The notes under the pieces: generated by a model
Databases searched by the model: none
What the model saw: only the letters and a program-made list of their open reading frames with translations
What the model was told of the DNA's origin: nothing
Translations under genes and position numbers: made by a program
Origin: Kitasatospora humi
GTDB taxonomy: Bacteria > Actinomycetota > Actinomycetes > Streptomycetales > Streptomycetaceae
NCBI RefSeq assembly: GCF_020907985.1
Contig: NZ_JAJJPA010000008.1
Span: forward strand, 1-64,000
Direction of reading: 5' to 3'
Length of the DNA stretch: 64,000 nt
Part shown: piece after piece, positions 44,247 through 52,595 of the stretch
How the letters are laid out: each line of letters begins with the position of its first letter
Position numbering within the stretch: the stretch's first letter is position 1

Positions 44247-45837
44247 GGCCCGCTCCCGCGCGTTCAGCGGCGAGATCGACGATCTCGACCAGGTGCTGCG
44301 GACCTCGAAGGACGCCGTCGAGGGTGTGGATCTCGGCGATCCCACCATCGGTCAGCCTGGTCAACCTGATCTCCATCGTCCCGTCGTTGGTGGTGGTGGA
44401 CACCGACTCCGTGCCCGGCCGCCACTTCGCCAGGGCGTCGCCGAGCAGCTGCAGGAACAGCCGGAAGGAATCCCGGTCCAACTCGTCGAGGTCGCTCAAC
44501 CTGACCTCCCCCCGGGTGGCCAGCCGGGCCCGGGCTGCGGCGGCCTGCTCGGTCTGCTTGCGTGCCAGCTCGGCCAGATACGCCTTGGCCTCGGCACGGT
44601 CCTGCACCGCCCTGCCCCGGCCGCGCCGCTCGTACGAACCGGTCCGGCGTAGCTGCGGGCTGATCCGCACGCCTGGTGCCTCGTACCAGGACGCGGAGGC
44701 CGGCACCGGTTCGGCGTCCCGTTCGGCCAAGGCATCCTGGTCGATGGTCAGATGACGCGCCGAGTACAGCCCGAACGCGGACCGCCACAGCCGGTGGCGG
44801 GACTCGTCGTCGGGCGCCTCGGCGAACCAGCGGGCCAGCTCCCGGAAGTCGGCCGAGCGGTCCGACCGACCGGCCCGGCGTTCGTTCAACGCCTGGACGA
44901 CGGCCAGTAGTTGGGGAATCGCCTGGCGGGCGGCCGAGCGCAGGAGCTTGGCCTGGGAGTTGCGCCCCGGCACGCTCAGGAACCACGCCCGCAGGCCCTC
45001 CCAACGCCCGGCCCAGCAGCGTTCGGCGGCGGCCAGGGCCTCGGCGGCGGCGTCCGGGGCTGCGTCGGAGGCCTCGCGCTCGGCGGCCAGCCGCAGCAGC
45101 GGCCCGACCGGACCTACCTCGGCCGTGCCCAAGTCCGTCAGCAGACCGGCGATCTCGGCTCCCCGGGTAACCAGGTCCTCGATGAACCGCTCCAGGTACT
45201 CGATCAGCCGCTGCTTGTAGGCGAGGAACACCTCGACCTCGGCCTCGTGCAGGTCGACCGTCCGTTGCAGCGAGTTCATGAACGCCCGCGCGTTGTCCGC
45301 CAGGCCCGAGAAGCGGTCCACCAGGGCCAGCAGCGACAGGTGCACCACGGCCGGGTCGGGTCCGGGCTGCCCGGCCAGCGCCAGCAGCGCGCGCAGCTGC
45401 ACCGTGATGTCCGCCAGCGCGACCGCCTGCAGCTCACCGCGCCGACCGAGCGCCGCGTCGTACGCGGCCAGCGCCTCCTCGGCGGCCTCGCCTGCACGGG
45501 TGAGCTGGTAGATGTGGCGGGCGCGGTAGAAGTCCTCCAGCGCGGTGACCCGGCTGGTGTCCGGGTCGGCCCGTAGGTTGCCCCACCTGGCGAGCCGCTC
45601 CAGCGCGCTCGCCACTCCTTCGATCGGTGGACGCCCTTCCGGTGGCAGCCCCAGGTGGACGTCCTCCGGGCGCAGATGGACGGTGAACTCCTGCTTGGCG
45701 CGGACGAACACCCCCATCACCTGGCGGTAGAGGGCGCAATGCTCGGTGGTGAGGTGGGCGAACGGCTGGTACGGCGCGTCACCGCGGCCGGTGTCGCCGA
45801 CCGGCGAGCTCGCAGGCGGGTCGTCGACGCTGGTCAT
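44239..45837 (-). CDS. jetA: Wadjet JetA (DUF2397, TIGR02677)
   Basis: This is a 532-residue DUF2397 protein, the kleisin-like subunit that closes the JetC ring. An N-terminal winged-helix region reads FAHLTTEHCALYRQVMGVFV, then VASALERLARWGNLRADPD. Long helices (EVEVFLAYKQRLIEYLERFI) follow, and a C-terminal part ends EIRLTRLTDGGIAEIHTLDG. Starts are possible at 45846 (ATG) and 45837 (ATG); neither has a good ribosome site, so a leaderless or weakly translated start is possible. It is the first gene of the four-gene operon. Confidence 0.9.
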   Translation of the reverse strand: MTSVDDPPASSPVGDTGRGDAPYQPFAHLTTEHCALYRQVMGVFVRAKQEFTVHLRPEDVHLGLPPEGRPPIEGVASALERLARWGNLRADPDTSRVTALEDFYRARHIYQLTRAGEAAEEALAAYDAALGRRGELQAVALADITVQLRALLALAGQPGPDPAVVHLSLLALVDRFSGLADNARAFMNSLQRTVDLHEAEVEVFLAYKQRLIEYLERFIEDLVTRGAEIAGLLTDLGTAEVGPVGPLLRLAAEREASDAAPDAAAEALAAAERCWAGRWEGLRAWFLSVPGRNSQAKLLRSAARQAIPQLLAVVQALNERRAGRSDRSADFRELARWFAEAPDDESRHRLWRSAFGLYSARHLTIDQDALAERDAEPVPASASWYEAPGVRISPQLRRTGSYERRGRGRAVQDRAEAKAYLAELARKQTEQAAAARARLATRGEVRLSDLDELDRDSFRLFLQLLGDALAKWRPGTESVSTTTNDGTMEIRLTRLTDGGIAEIHTLDGVLRGPQHLVEIVDLAAERAGAGRE

Positions 45838-46324
45838 GCGCACCATTGTGCCTGATGGCCGAGTGCGCTCGGTCGGCTTGACCGAATCGGACGGCTCGGC
45901 GCCCGGGGCTGTTGTACCATGCCGCACACCCCAGCTGCTGCCGTACAGGGGGCCGGTGGCGCACTGACTGACCGCCCGTCGCCAACTCGGCTGTGTGGTC
46001 AGCGGATGCAGATCGTCTTGACGGTGAATCCGCCGATGAGGCGTTCGATGACCGACCAGGCTCGGTCGGTGGTCAGGACGGGGAGGCCGTGGCGTTCGGC
46101 GACGGCGATGCACAGCGAATCGGCAGTGGACAGGGTGCCTGGCTTGGCGGTGCGGGTGTGGCGGAGGTCTTCGTCGGTCCAGCGGGAGCGGGCGGTGCAT
46201 GAGAAGTGGCGGAGCTCGGCGGCTCGGACCGCGCACGGTCCACGGTTGCTGGGCGCGGTGGCACTGCCTCGCGGCATTGGGCACGGTGGAGCGGTGGTCG
46301 CGAGGGGCCTCCGTTTGAGAGGGA
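45838..46324. other. Junction between the Wadjet and BREX-2 operons
   Basis: The roughly 490-bp junction contains the jetA promoter region (a TACAAC-like -10 on the minus strand near 45,915, weak) and a PIN-domain fragment. No intact gene and no clear terminator after brxHI were found. Confidence 0.5.
45999..46190 (-). pseudogene. C-terminal fragment of a PIN-domain (VapC-like) toxin
   Basis: About 50 residues (TAKPGTLSTADSLCIAVAER, then HGLPVLTTDRAWSVIERL) match the last third of PIN-domain RNases, including the TTDxxW acidic end. The N-terminal two thirds, with the first acidic residues, are missing or out of frame upstream of 46,190, so this is a decayed toxin. It lies exactly between the two defence operons, and no antitoxin was found beside it. 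Confidence 0.6.
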
Positions 46325-48487
46325 TCAGAGGCTGCCGGTCACAAACCTCACCCGCTCCTCGAGCACTGCTCGAGCGCCATCCAGATCCGCCAGACGACGG
46401 GCGAGTGTGGCATGGGCCAAGCGGACGGGCAGCGCCTCGGAGAACTTCAGTCCCCGCACAGCGTGATCGTCAACTTCTGGCAGGCAGAGTCTGCCGACAG
46501 CGGCTTCCAGCGCCTTCTTCAGCGCTTGCGGGGTGATGTCTTCGCGAAGCCTGAGCCAGCAGTCGTTCATGCGCTGGGTGGGCACCGTGATGTCCGAGAG
46601 GGTGGATGCCAGGGTGGCGTTGGCGCGGTGGCCGCCCCAAGTCCACCACCGCACTTGCCCGCTGGAGGCGCTCGTGACGACGGTGCCGCCCGGGTGGACG
46701 TGCTCGGCGAAGTGGTCACGTGCCTCTGCCAGGCATCGCACCGCGCGTTTGGTGAGGGCGACGGGTGGGTCCGCACCGAGGAGTACCTCCCGTACCGCTC
46801 GGGTCAGCTCGAAGGACGCGCCGCCGACGAAGCCGAGACCGCTCCACTTGGCCTTCCCCCCGCCGTCGGTGGGCTCGACGAAGCAGCGCTTGCGCTGCCA
46901 GTCGATGTAGGTCACCAGCCAGCTCCGCCCCGCAAGCAGGAGACGGCGGGGGCCGTCGACCTTCTCGGTGAGCAGGTCGGGGTCGGTCTGTCCGATTTGC
47001 GCTCGGCCGTGCAGCACGGTGAACTGGGGGGGAGCGGTGAAGACAGCGGTGAGATTCATGAAGTGCCGGTGGCCGAAGCGCCGTTCGGCCTCGGGACCGA
47101 TGAAGAGCAGACCACCGTCCCGGTCCAGGTAGCCCTGACTGATGAGGTGGCGCAGGATCGGTTCGGCCGGGGCGCCGAACGGGCCGAGGCCGTTCCACCA
47201 CTGCTGCCACAACCGGTCGCCGACGCGGTGCTCCTGGAGGCAGAGGGCGAGCAGCTGCTGGGCCACGATGTGACGGGGCTCCGGGGGTGCGATGACGGGC
47301 TCCACCCACCCGCGGGACCATTGCAAGAGCAGCGCTGCCGCGTCCAGCAGGCCGTCCTCGTCGAGCGCCAGGAACAGGCAGTTGCGTGTGCTGCCGGGCC
47401 GGCGCCCGGTGCGGCCGAGCCGTTGCAGGAACGAAGCGACGGTGCTCGGGGCGTCGAGCTGGATGACCCGGTCGAGGTCACCGACGTCGATACCGAGTTC
47501 GAGCGTGCTGGTCGACACGATGACGCAGTCCCTGGCCTCGGCGAACGCCTGCTCTGCCTGCCGGCGTTGGTCGACTGAGAGGGAGGCGTGGGACAGGAAT
47601 GTCGTCACGCCCTTCGCCCGGAGCTTCTCACCCAGTTCCTCGACGAGCCGCCGGGACTCGCAGAACACCAGCCGCTTCTCGCCGCGGTGGAGCGCGGCGA
47701 TCACCGTCGCGGCGTTGTCGACCGATCCGACGTGGTCGAGCTGGATGTCGGCGCTCGGCATTGCCGCGTCGGGTGCGGGTCGGCCGGACGGGCCTGTCTG
47801 CAGGTGCGGGGCGACGACGCGGGCGGCGCGCTCGGCCGCGCCCGTTCCCTGGAGCCAGTGGAGCAGGTCGGCCGGGTTCCCGACGGTGGCAGACAGGCCC
47901 ACCCGCTGGACCGGTCGGCCGATGGCGTGCTGGAGCCGTTCGAGGACGGCGAGCAGGTGCCAGCCGCGATCATCGCCGGCGAAGGCGTGGACCTCGTCGA
48001 CGACCACGGCCCGCAGGCCGGCGAAGAAGGCGCGGTGATCGACATGGGTGCTGACGAGCATCGCTTCGAGCGATTCGGGAGTGGTCAGCAGGATGTCCGG
48101 CCGCTGCGCGAGGATCTTGCGACGTCGCCCGGTGGTGACGTCGCCGTGCCAGAGTTCGGCCGTGCGGCCGAGCCAGGCCGCATAGGTCTGCAACCGGGCG
48201 AGCAGATTGTTGAGCAGTGCCTTGAGCGGGCACAGGTACAGCACGGACGTGCCGCTCCAGCGCTCCCGGGTCATCGTCGAGAGAAGGGGGAAGGCGGCCG
48301 CCTCGGTCTTCCCGCCCGCGGTGGGGGCGAGCAGGATGGCGTCCTCGCCCGCCAGCAGGGGCTCAACGGACTGTTCCTGGAGCGGGCGCAGTCCTGGCCA
48401 GCCCAGCGTGTTGACGATGTGGTGGACGAGCACCGGGTCGAGCTGGTCGACCGCGGGAGCAGGCAGCGGTGTTCCGCCCTCGCTCAC
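46325..48487 (-). CDS. brxHI: BREX-2 helicase BrxHI
   Basis: This 720-residue SF2 helicase of Lhr-like type has Walker A LLAPTAGGKTEAAAFPLL (about 53-70), DEVH box (VVVDEVHAFAGDD) near 170, motif III LSATVGN, and second RecA lobe FLQRLGRTGRRPGSTRN. A C-terminal winged-helix and DUF-like domain (GLGFVGGASFELTRAVREVL) follows. BrxHI is the helicase of type 2 BREX. The GTG at 48487 overlaps the brxD stop as GTGA. It is the last gene of the pglY-pglZ-brxD-brxHI operon. Confidence 0.9.
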   Translation of the reverse strand: MSEGGTPLPAPAVDQLDPVLVHHIVNTLGWPGLRPLQEQSVEPLLAGEDAILLAPTAGGKTEAAAFPLLSTMTRERWSGTSVLYLCPLKALLNNLLARLQTYAAWLGRTAELWHGDVTTGRRRKILAQRPDILLTTPESLEAMLVSTHVDHRAFFAGLRAVVVDEVHAFAGDDRGWHLLAVLERLQHAIGRPVQRVGLSATVGNPADLLHWLQGTGAAERAARVVAPHLQTGPSGRPAPDAAMPSADIQLDHVGSVDNAATVIAALHRGEKRLVFCESRRLVEELGEKLRAKGVTTFLSHASLSVDQRRQAEQAFAEARDCVIVSTSTLELGIDVGDLDRVIQLDAPSTVASFLQRLGRTGRRPGSTRNCLFLALDEDGLLDAAALLLQWSRGWVEPVIAPPEPRHIVAQQLLALCLQEHRVGDRLWQQWWNGLGPFGAPAEPILRHLISQGYLDRDGGLLFIGPEAERRFGHRHFMNLTAVFTAPPQFTVLHGRAQIGQTDPDLLTEKVDGPRRLLLAGRSWLVTYIDWQRKRCFVEPTDGGGKAKWSGLGFVGGASFELTRAVREVLLGADPPVALTKRAVRCLAEARDHFAEHVHPGGTVVTSASSGQVRWWTWGGHRANATLASTLSDITVPTQRMNDCWLRLREDITPQALKKALEAAVGRLCLPEVDDHAVRGLKFSEALPVRLAHATLARRLADLDGARAVLEERVRFVTGSL

Positions 48488-49815
48488 GGCAGCTCCAGCT
48501 CGATGTCGTCGGCGCTGCCGGCGGCGGCGTTGCGCTCCACTTCCGTCAGTTCGGCGGTGGACACCGTGAGCGCGTAGTGTCGGCGGGGATCGAAGTCGTC
48601 GAACTCGTCGACGCGGTCGAGGACGTCGGCGATGAGCTTGCGCAGGTAGAGGCGGGGTGCGACGCCGACCTTGCCGCCGAGGCCGCCGGTCACCGCGGTG
48701 GCGAGCTCGGCGAGGTAGCCGTCATCGACCCGGCCGGTGACGCGTTGCGGGTTCCGAGCATCTCCGGCGTACAAATCGCGGACAGTGCGGCCGAGTTCGC
48801 TCAGGCTGGCGAGATCGAAGCCGGGCAGCCGGAGTTGAACCGCACGCGGCGAGTCGAAGCGCGGCTCGGTGGTGAAGTCGGTGGCGAGCCGCTGGGCCAA
48901 CGGGGGGAGGCGCTGCACGCCCTGCTGCCCGTCGTAGAAGGCGGGGGTGCCGGTGATCACGAGGAAGAGGCCGGGGAACCGCCCGGCGTCGATCTCGTCC
49001 AGCAGTTGGCGCAGCGCGTTAAGACCCTTCTCCCGTACGTCCCCGCGCACCCGTTGCAGGGTTTCCGTCTCGTCGAGCACCACGAGCAGGCCCGGATGCC
49101 CGCAGTCGCGCAGCACGGTGAGCAGACCCTGGAGGAAGCCGAGGGCCGCGAAGTGGTCGAGGTCGCCGCGCACTCCGGCTGCTCTGCGCGCCGAAGCCGC
49201 GACGGACCGCTGGCCGCCGAGCCAGGCGATGACCGCTTCTGCCGTCGCCGGATCGCCGGCCGCGAGCGCCTGCCGGTAGCCGCGCAGGGCGGAGGCGAAG
49301 GCCGGTGTCGTGCGGGCGACATCGACCAGTCGCCGTTCCATGAGCACGTCGACGGCGCGGCCGAGGGCGGCCTCGTCGTCCTCCTCGACCTCGCCGGTGT
49401 CGAGGACCTCCTCCTCCAGCGTGTAGAACCAGGAGTCGACGATGGCCCGCAGCGCACTGGGCTGGTGGGTGGAGGTGCTCAGCCGTTCGGTGAGCCTGCG
49501 GTACACCGTCTCCAATCGGTGCAGGGGCGTCTCGGTCTCCGAGATCTGCACCTCGCTGGTGGCGAGACCCGCGCGTTTGGCCCGCTCGGCGAGCCAGCGC
49601 GCGAAGAAGGTCTTGCCGGAGCCGTACTCACCGCGGATGGCGTGGAAGGCCGCGCCGCCGCGGGCGACCGTGGCGAGGTCGTCGTCCAGTGCGGAGGCGA
49701 ACCGGTCGAGCCCGACGGCGAGCAGGTCGAGCCCGGATTGCGGGACGGTGCCGCGGCGCAGGGCGTCCAGGACCTCGCGCCGCCGCACGGCGCTGACCTG
49801 CGGGCGAGCGGTCAC
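48484..49815 (-). CDS. brxD: BREX-2 ATP-binding protein BrxD
   Basis: This 443-residue AAA+ ATPase has Walker A GEYGSGKTFFARWLAERA (about 62), Walker B LLVVLDETETLQRV, and sensor FLVITGTPAFYDG. It matches BrxD (DUF2791) of BREX types 2 and 3. Its role in defence is undefined but it is needed for phage exclusion in BREX systems that carry it. The GTG at 49815 overlaps the pglZ stop as GTGA; the longer frame upstream lies within pglZ. All motifs are intact. Confidence 0.92.
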   Translation of the reverse strand: MTARPQVSAVRRREVLDALRRGTVPQSGLDLLAVGLDRFASALDDDLATVARGGAAFHAIRGEYGSGKTFFARWLAERAKRAGLATSEVQISETETPLHRLETVYRRLTERLSTSTHQPSALRAIVDSWFYTLEEEVLDTGEVEEDDEAALGRAVDVLMERRLVDVARTTPAFASALRGYRQALAAGDPATAEAVIAWLGGQRSVAASARRAAGVRGDLDHFAALGFLQGLLTVLRDCGHPGLLVVLDETETLQRVRGDVREKGLNALRQLLDEIDAGRFPGLFLVITGTPAFYDGQQGVQRLPPLAQRLATDFTTEPRFDSPRAVQLRLPGFDLASLSELGRTVRDLYAGDARNPQRVTGRVDDGYLAELATAVTGGLGGKVGVAPRLYLRKLIADVLDRVDEFDDFDPRRHYALTVSTAELTEVERNAAAGSADDIELELP

Positions 49816-52595
49816 TGCTGCTCCTTCAGGCGGAACTGCTCGGTGAGCAGGCGGACGTCCAGCTTGACGGTGTGCCCGCCGTCGACGAAACCCAGTACCG
49901 GGTAGCCCTCGACGTTGAGCAGCCGCTGGAGGACGGCGACGAATCCGTCGACCCGGCTGCGGATCCGGCCGGTGGCGGACACCGCGGCGATCAGCGCGGC
50001 GGGTGACATCTTTCCGCCGGCGTCGGCGAGGGCGTCGATCACGGCGGTCACGACCTTGGTCTCCGGCGCCTTGCGGACGTACTCCTTCTGCGCCTGGTAC
50101 ACCTCGCTGGCCACGACGCGGCCGCCGAGGGTGTCCGCCGACGGCGGTGACGCGGAGTCGGCGCTTCCGGCTCCGGCGGGCAGATCCCCGCTCCCGGCCT
50201 CGGTCTCCCGCGCTCCGGTCTCCAGCGTCGGCGGGAGCGGTCCGCCGACCGGTTCGGCGTCGAGCCGCACCTGTTCGCTCCGCGGTGATGACCACCAGTC
50301 GGGCATGGCCCGCTCGCGGGGCAGTACCACCCAGTTGGCCGGTACCGCGTCGCGGGAGGGCACCAGTAGCAGCAGCGGCACCGTGACCTCCGCGAGGGCG
50401 GCGCCACCGTGGTAGCCGGCCCGCCTGGCGGTGTGGCGGATGTCCTCGCGCCAAGCGGCCACGACGCTGCCCGAGCCCTCGAAGACGCGCGGTCCGGTGA
50501 GGAGGACCTCCCCCTCGGCCGGTGTGCCGGTGCGCCAGCGGGCGCTCTCCGCGCCCTCGGCGCCGGCCGCACCGGGGGCCTCACCGCGTTCGAGCACGTG
50601 GCCGTGGTCGGCGACCACGGCCACCGGTCGCCCGTAGCTGCTGGCCGCTGCCAGGAGCTCGCGCAGGTAGGTGATGTCGTCGAGGGTCCAGGCGGTGCGC
50701 CGCCCCTGCTGCCCCTTGTCCAGGGCGTCGTCGACGGTGTTGAGGACGACGCCCACGACGTGCTCGGAGGCGAGCGCGACGCTCAGCTCCTCGGCGAGGA
50801 ACCGGCCGTCCGCGCCGCCGATGGCGGCCTTGTGGAACAGCACGGCGGATCGCCGGTGCCGTGCCCAGAACGCCGCGAAGCCGGCCGCCTCGACACTCTG
50901 GCCGCCCTTGACGGCGGAGGCGGTGAGCAGCGAGGCCCGGCTGATCTCCGTGACGGACGGCAGCATCGACACCGCGGCGATCCTGGCCGGGGCATCGCCC
51001 GCCGTGGGGCGGGGGACCGTCTCGATCCAGCCCTCGCGTTCGAAGTCCTCGCCCAGTTGGGCGGCCACGGCGCTGCTCATGCCGTCCACCACGAGGACCA
51101 GCGGGGCGGGCGAGCCGTTGCGCAGCAGTGGCCGGACGGCTTCGGTGAGGACGTTCTCCACGACCAGGCATCCGGCGGGGTGCGCAGCGGTGGCGGCGAC
51201 CGTCCAGCCGGCGAGCCGCTGCGCGAACTCCCCGTCCAGCGCGGCTCGGCGGGCCCTGGCCGCCCGGTACAGGGTGTGGAGGTCCTGTCCGATGACCGGG
51301 TCCGCACCCGGATCACCCGCCCAGAGGACCGTGAGCGCGCGGTCGACCCAGCCCCACTCGGCGAGGTGGTGCCGGACGCCGATGGGGACCGAAGCGACGG
51401 TCGGGTGCGGCTGCGCCAGCCACCGGGCGACGCGGACGGCCATCTCGGCGGTGGCGACCCGGTCGGGGAGCAGCGACGCGAGCGCATGCCCGGCCAGGTC
51501 GGCGAGGGCCGACTCCGCCTCGGCGGTGGCCTGCCGGGCGGCTGCGTCGGTGACCCGGCGCAGCTGGGCCGTGAAGCCGGCCCGGAGGAAGCGGCTGCTC
51601 CGCAGGCTCGGGGTGAGGCCCGCCTTCTCGGCCAGCGCATCGGCCCGCTGGAGGACGGTCTCCACCCGCCGTCGGGTCTCCTCCCGGTTCTGGGCCTGGC
51701 CGATCCAGCGGGTGAGCGTGCCTTCGACGGCTTCGGTGAAGTGCCGCAGGTCCGCCCGCCGCGGCATGACCTGCCCGAAGAGTCCGCCGACGGACAGGGC
51801 CACGTCGGGGTCGGCCTCGGGCGCGTCGAGTACGGCGCCCAGCAGGCCGAGCGCCATGGCGTCCTCCCCGCGGTCGGCTTCGACCAGGGACATCAGCACC
51901 GGGGCTGCGGTGCCGGCGTTCTCCGCCAGCCACTTCTTCAGCTCGGTGCGCTCCTGCGGCGGGAGTTCGGCGAACCGGCGCAGTCCGGTGGGGTTCCCGG
52001 TCCAGGCGAGCAGGGTGTCCATGTCGATGGCAGTGTCCGGTGTGGTCGGCCCGCCCTCACCGCGTCCTTGCCCCGGGGTGGAGCCGAATCCGAGGCGGGC
52101 GGTCAGCAGGAGACGCAGGGCGGTGTCCCGGGTGAGCAGCGAACCGATCCGGGGCCAGCCGTCCGCGGGCTCGGCGTCGAGCAGTGCGTCGAGGAGCCAG
52201 GTCTCCCGGTAGAGGCGCGTGTCGAGCCGGCCGGTGCCGAAGCGCTGCTTGACGATCTCGGCGGCCTCGACGGTGAGGGTGCGGCGTTTGACGGCGTGTC
52301 CGCGCAGGTCCCAGCCGAGTTGGTCGTCGTCCACGGCGGTGGCCACCACCAGGACGTCGCGGCCGGGTTGGCGCTGGTGGTCCTGCCAGGCCGTGAGGAT
52401 TCCGAGGACGGAGTCCTCCTCGGTGACGTGCACCCGCCTGGTGGTGCCGCCGATCCGGGCGGTGAACTCGACGAGTTCGTTCTGCGGGTAGTGCCCGTGA
52501 ACCAGGACGAGGCGGCGCTCGCGCAGGGCGCTCCAGTGGCCCTCGAGGAGGGCCTCGACCGTGCGACGGCCGATCCGGGGCGGTCCGCCGGCCAT
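49812..52595 (-). CDS. pglZ: BREX-2 phosphatase PglZ
   Basis: This 927-residue protein has an N-terminal region LVLVHGHYPQNELVEFTARI, then a long helical middle, then an alkaline-phosphatase-like core. LVLVVDGMSSAVAAQLGEDF (metal Asp, about 503) and VVADHGHVLERGE (Asp-His metal site, about 660) are the two PglZ metal motifs. PglZ is found in all BREX systems and acts as a nuclease or phosphodiesterase. The ATG at 52595 overlaps the pglY stop by one base (TGATG). The C-terminal DUF-like winged helix (MSPAALIAAVSATGRIRSRV) is intact. Confidence 0.93.
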   Translation of the reverse strand: MAGGPPRIGRRTVEALLEGHWSALRERRLVLVHGHYPQNELVEFTARIGGTTRRVHVTEEDSVLGILTAWQDHQRQPGRDVLVVATAVDDDQLGWDLRGHAVKRRTLTVEAAEIVKQRFGTGRLDTRLYRETWLLDALLDAEPADGWPRIGSLLTRDTALRLLLTARLGFGSTPGQGRGEGGPTTPDTAIDMDTLLAWTGNPTGLRRFAELPPQERTELKKWLAENAGTAAPVLMSLVEADRGEDAMALGLLGAVLDAPEADPDVALSVGGLFGQVMPRRADLRHFTEAVEGTLTRWIGQAQNREETRRRVETVLQRADALAEKAGLTPSLRSSRFLRAGFTAQLRRVTDAAARQATAEAESALADLAGHALASLLPDRVATAEMAVRVARWLAQPHPTVASVPIGVRHHLAEWGWVDRALTVLWAGDPGADPVIGQDLHTLYRAARARRAALDGEFAQRLAGWTVAATAAHPAGCLVVENVLTEAVRPLLRNGSPAPLVLVVDGMSSAVAAQLGEDFEREGWIETVPRPTAGDAPARIAAVSMLPSVTEISRASLLTASAVKGGQSVEAAGFAAFWARHRRSAVLFHKAAIGGADGRFLAEELSVALASEHVVGVVLNTVDDALDKGQQGRRTAWTLDDITYLRELLAAASSYGRPVAVVADHGHVLERGEAPGAAGAEGAESARWRTGTPAEGEVLLTGPRVFEGSGSVVAAWREDIRHTARRAGYHGGAALAEVTVPLLLLVPSRDAVPANWVVLPRERAMPDWWSSPRSEQVRLDAEPVGGPLPPTLETGARETEAGSGDLPAGAGSADSASPPSADTLGGRVVASEVYQAQKEYVRKAPETKVVTAVIDALADAGGKMSPAALIAAVSATGRIRSRVDGFVAVLQRLLNVEGYPVLGFVDGGHTVKLDVRLLTEQFRLKEQQ

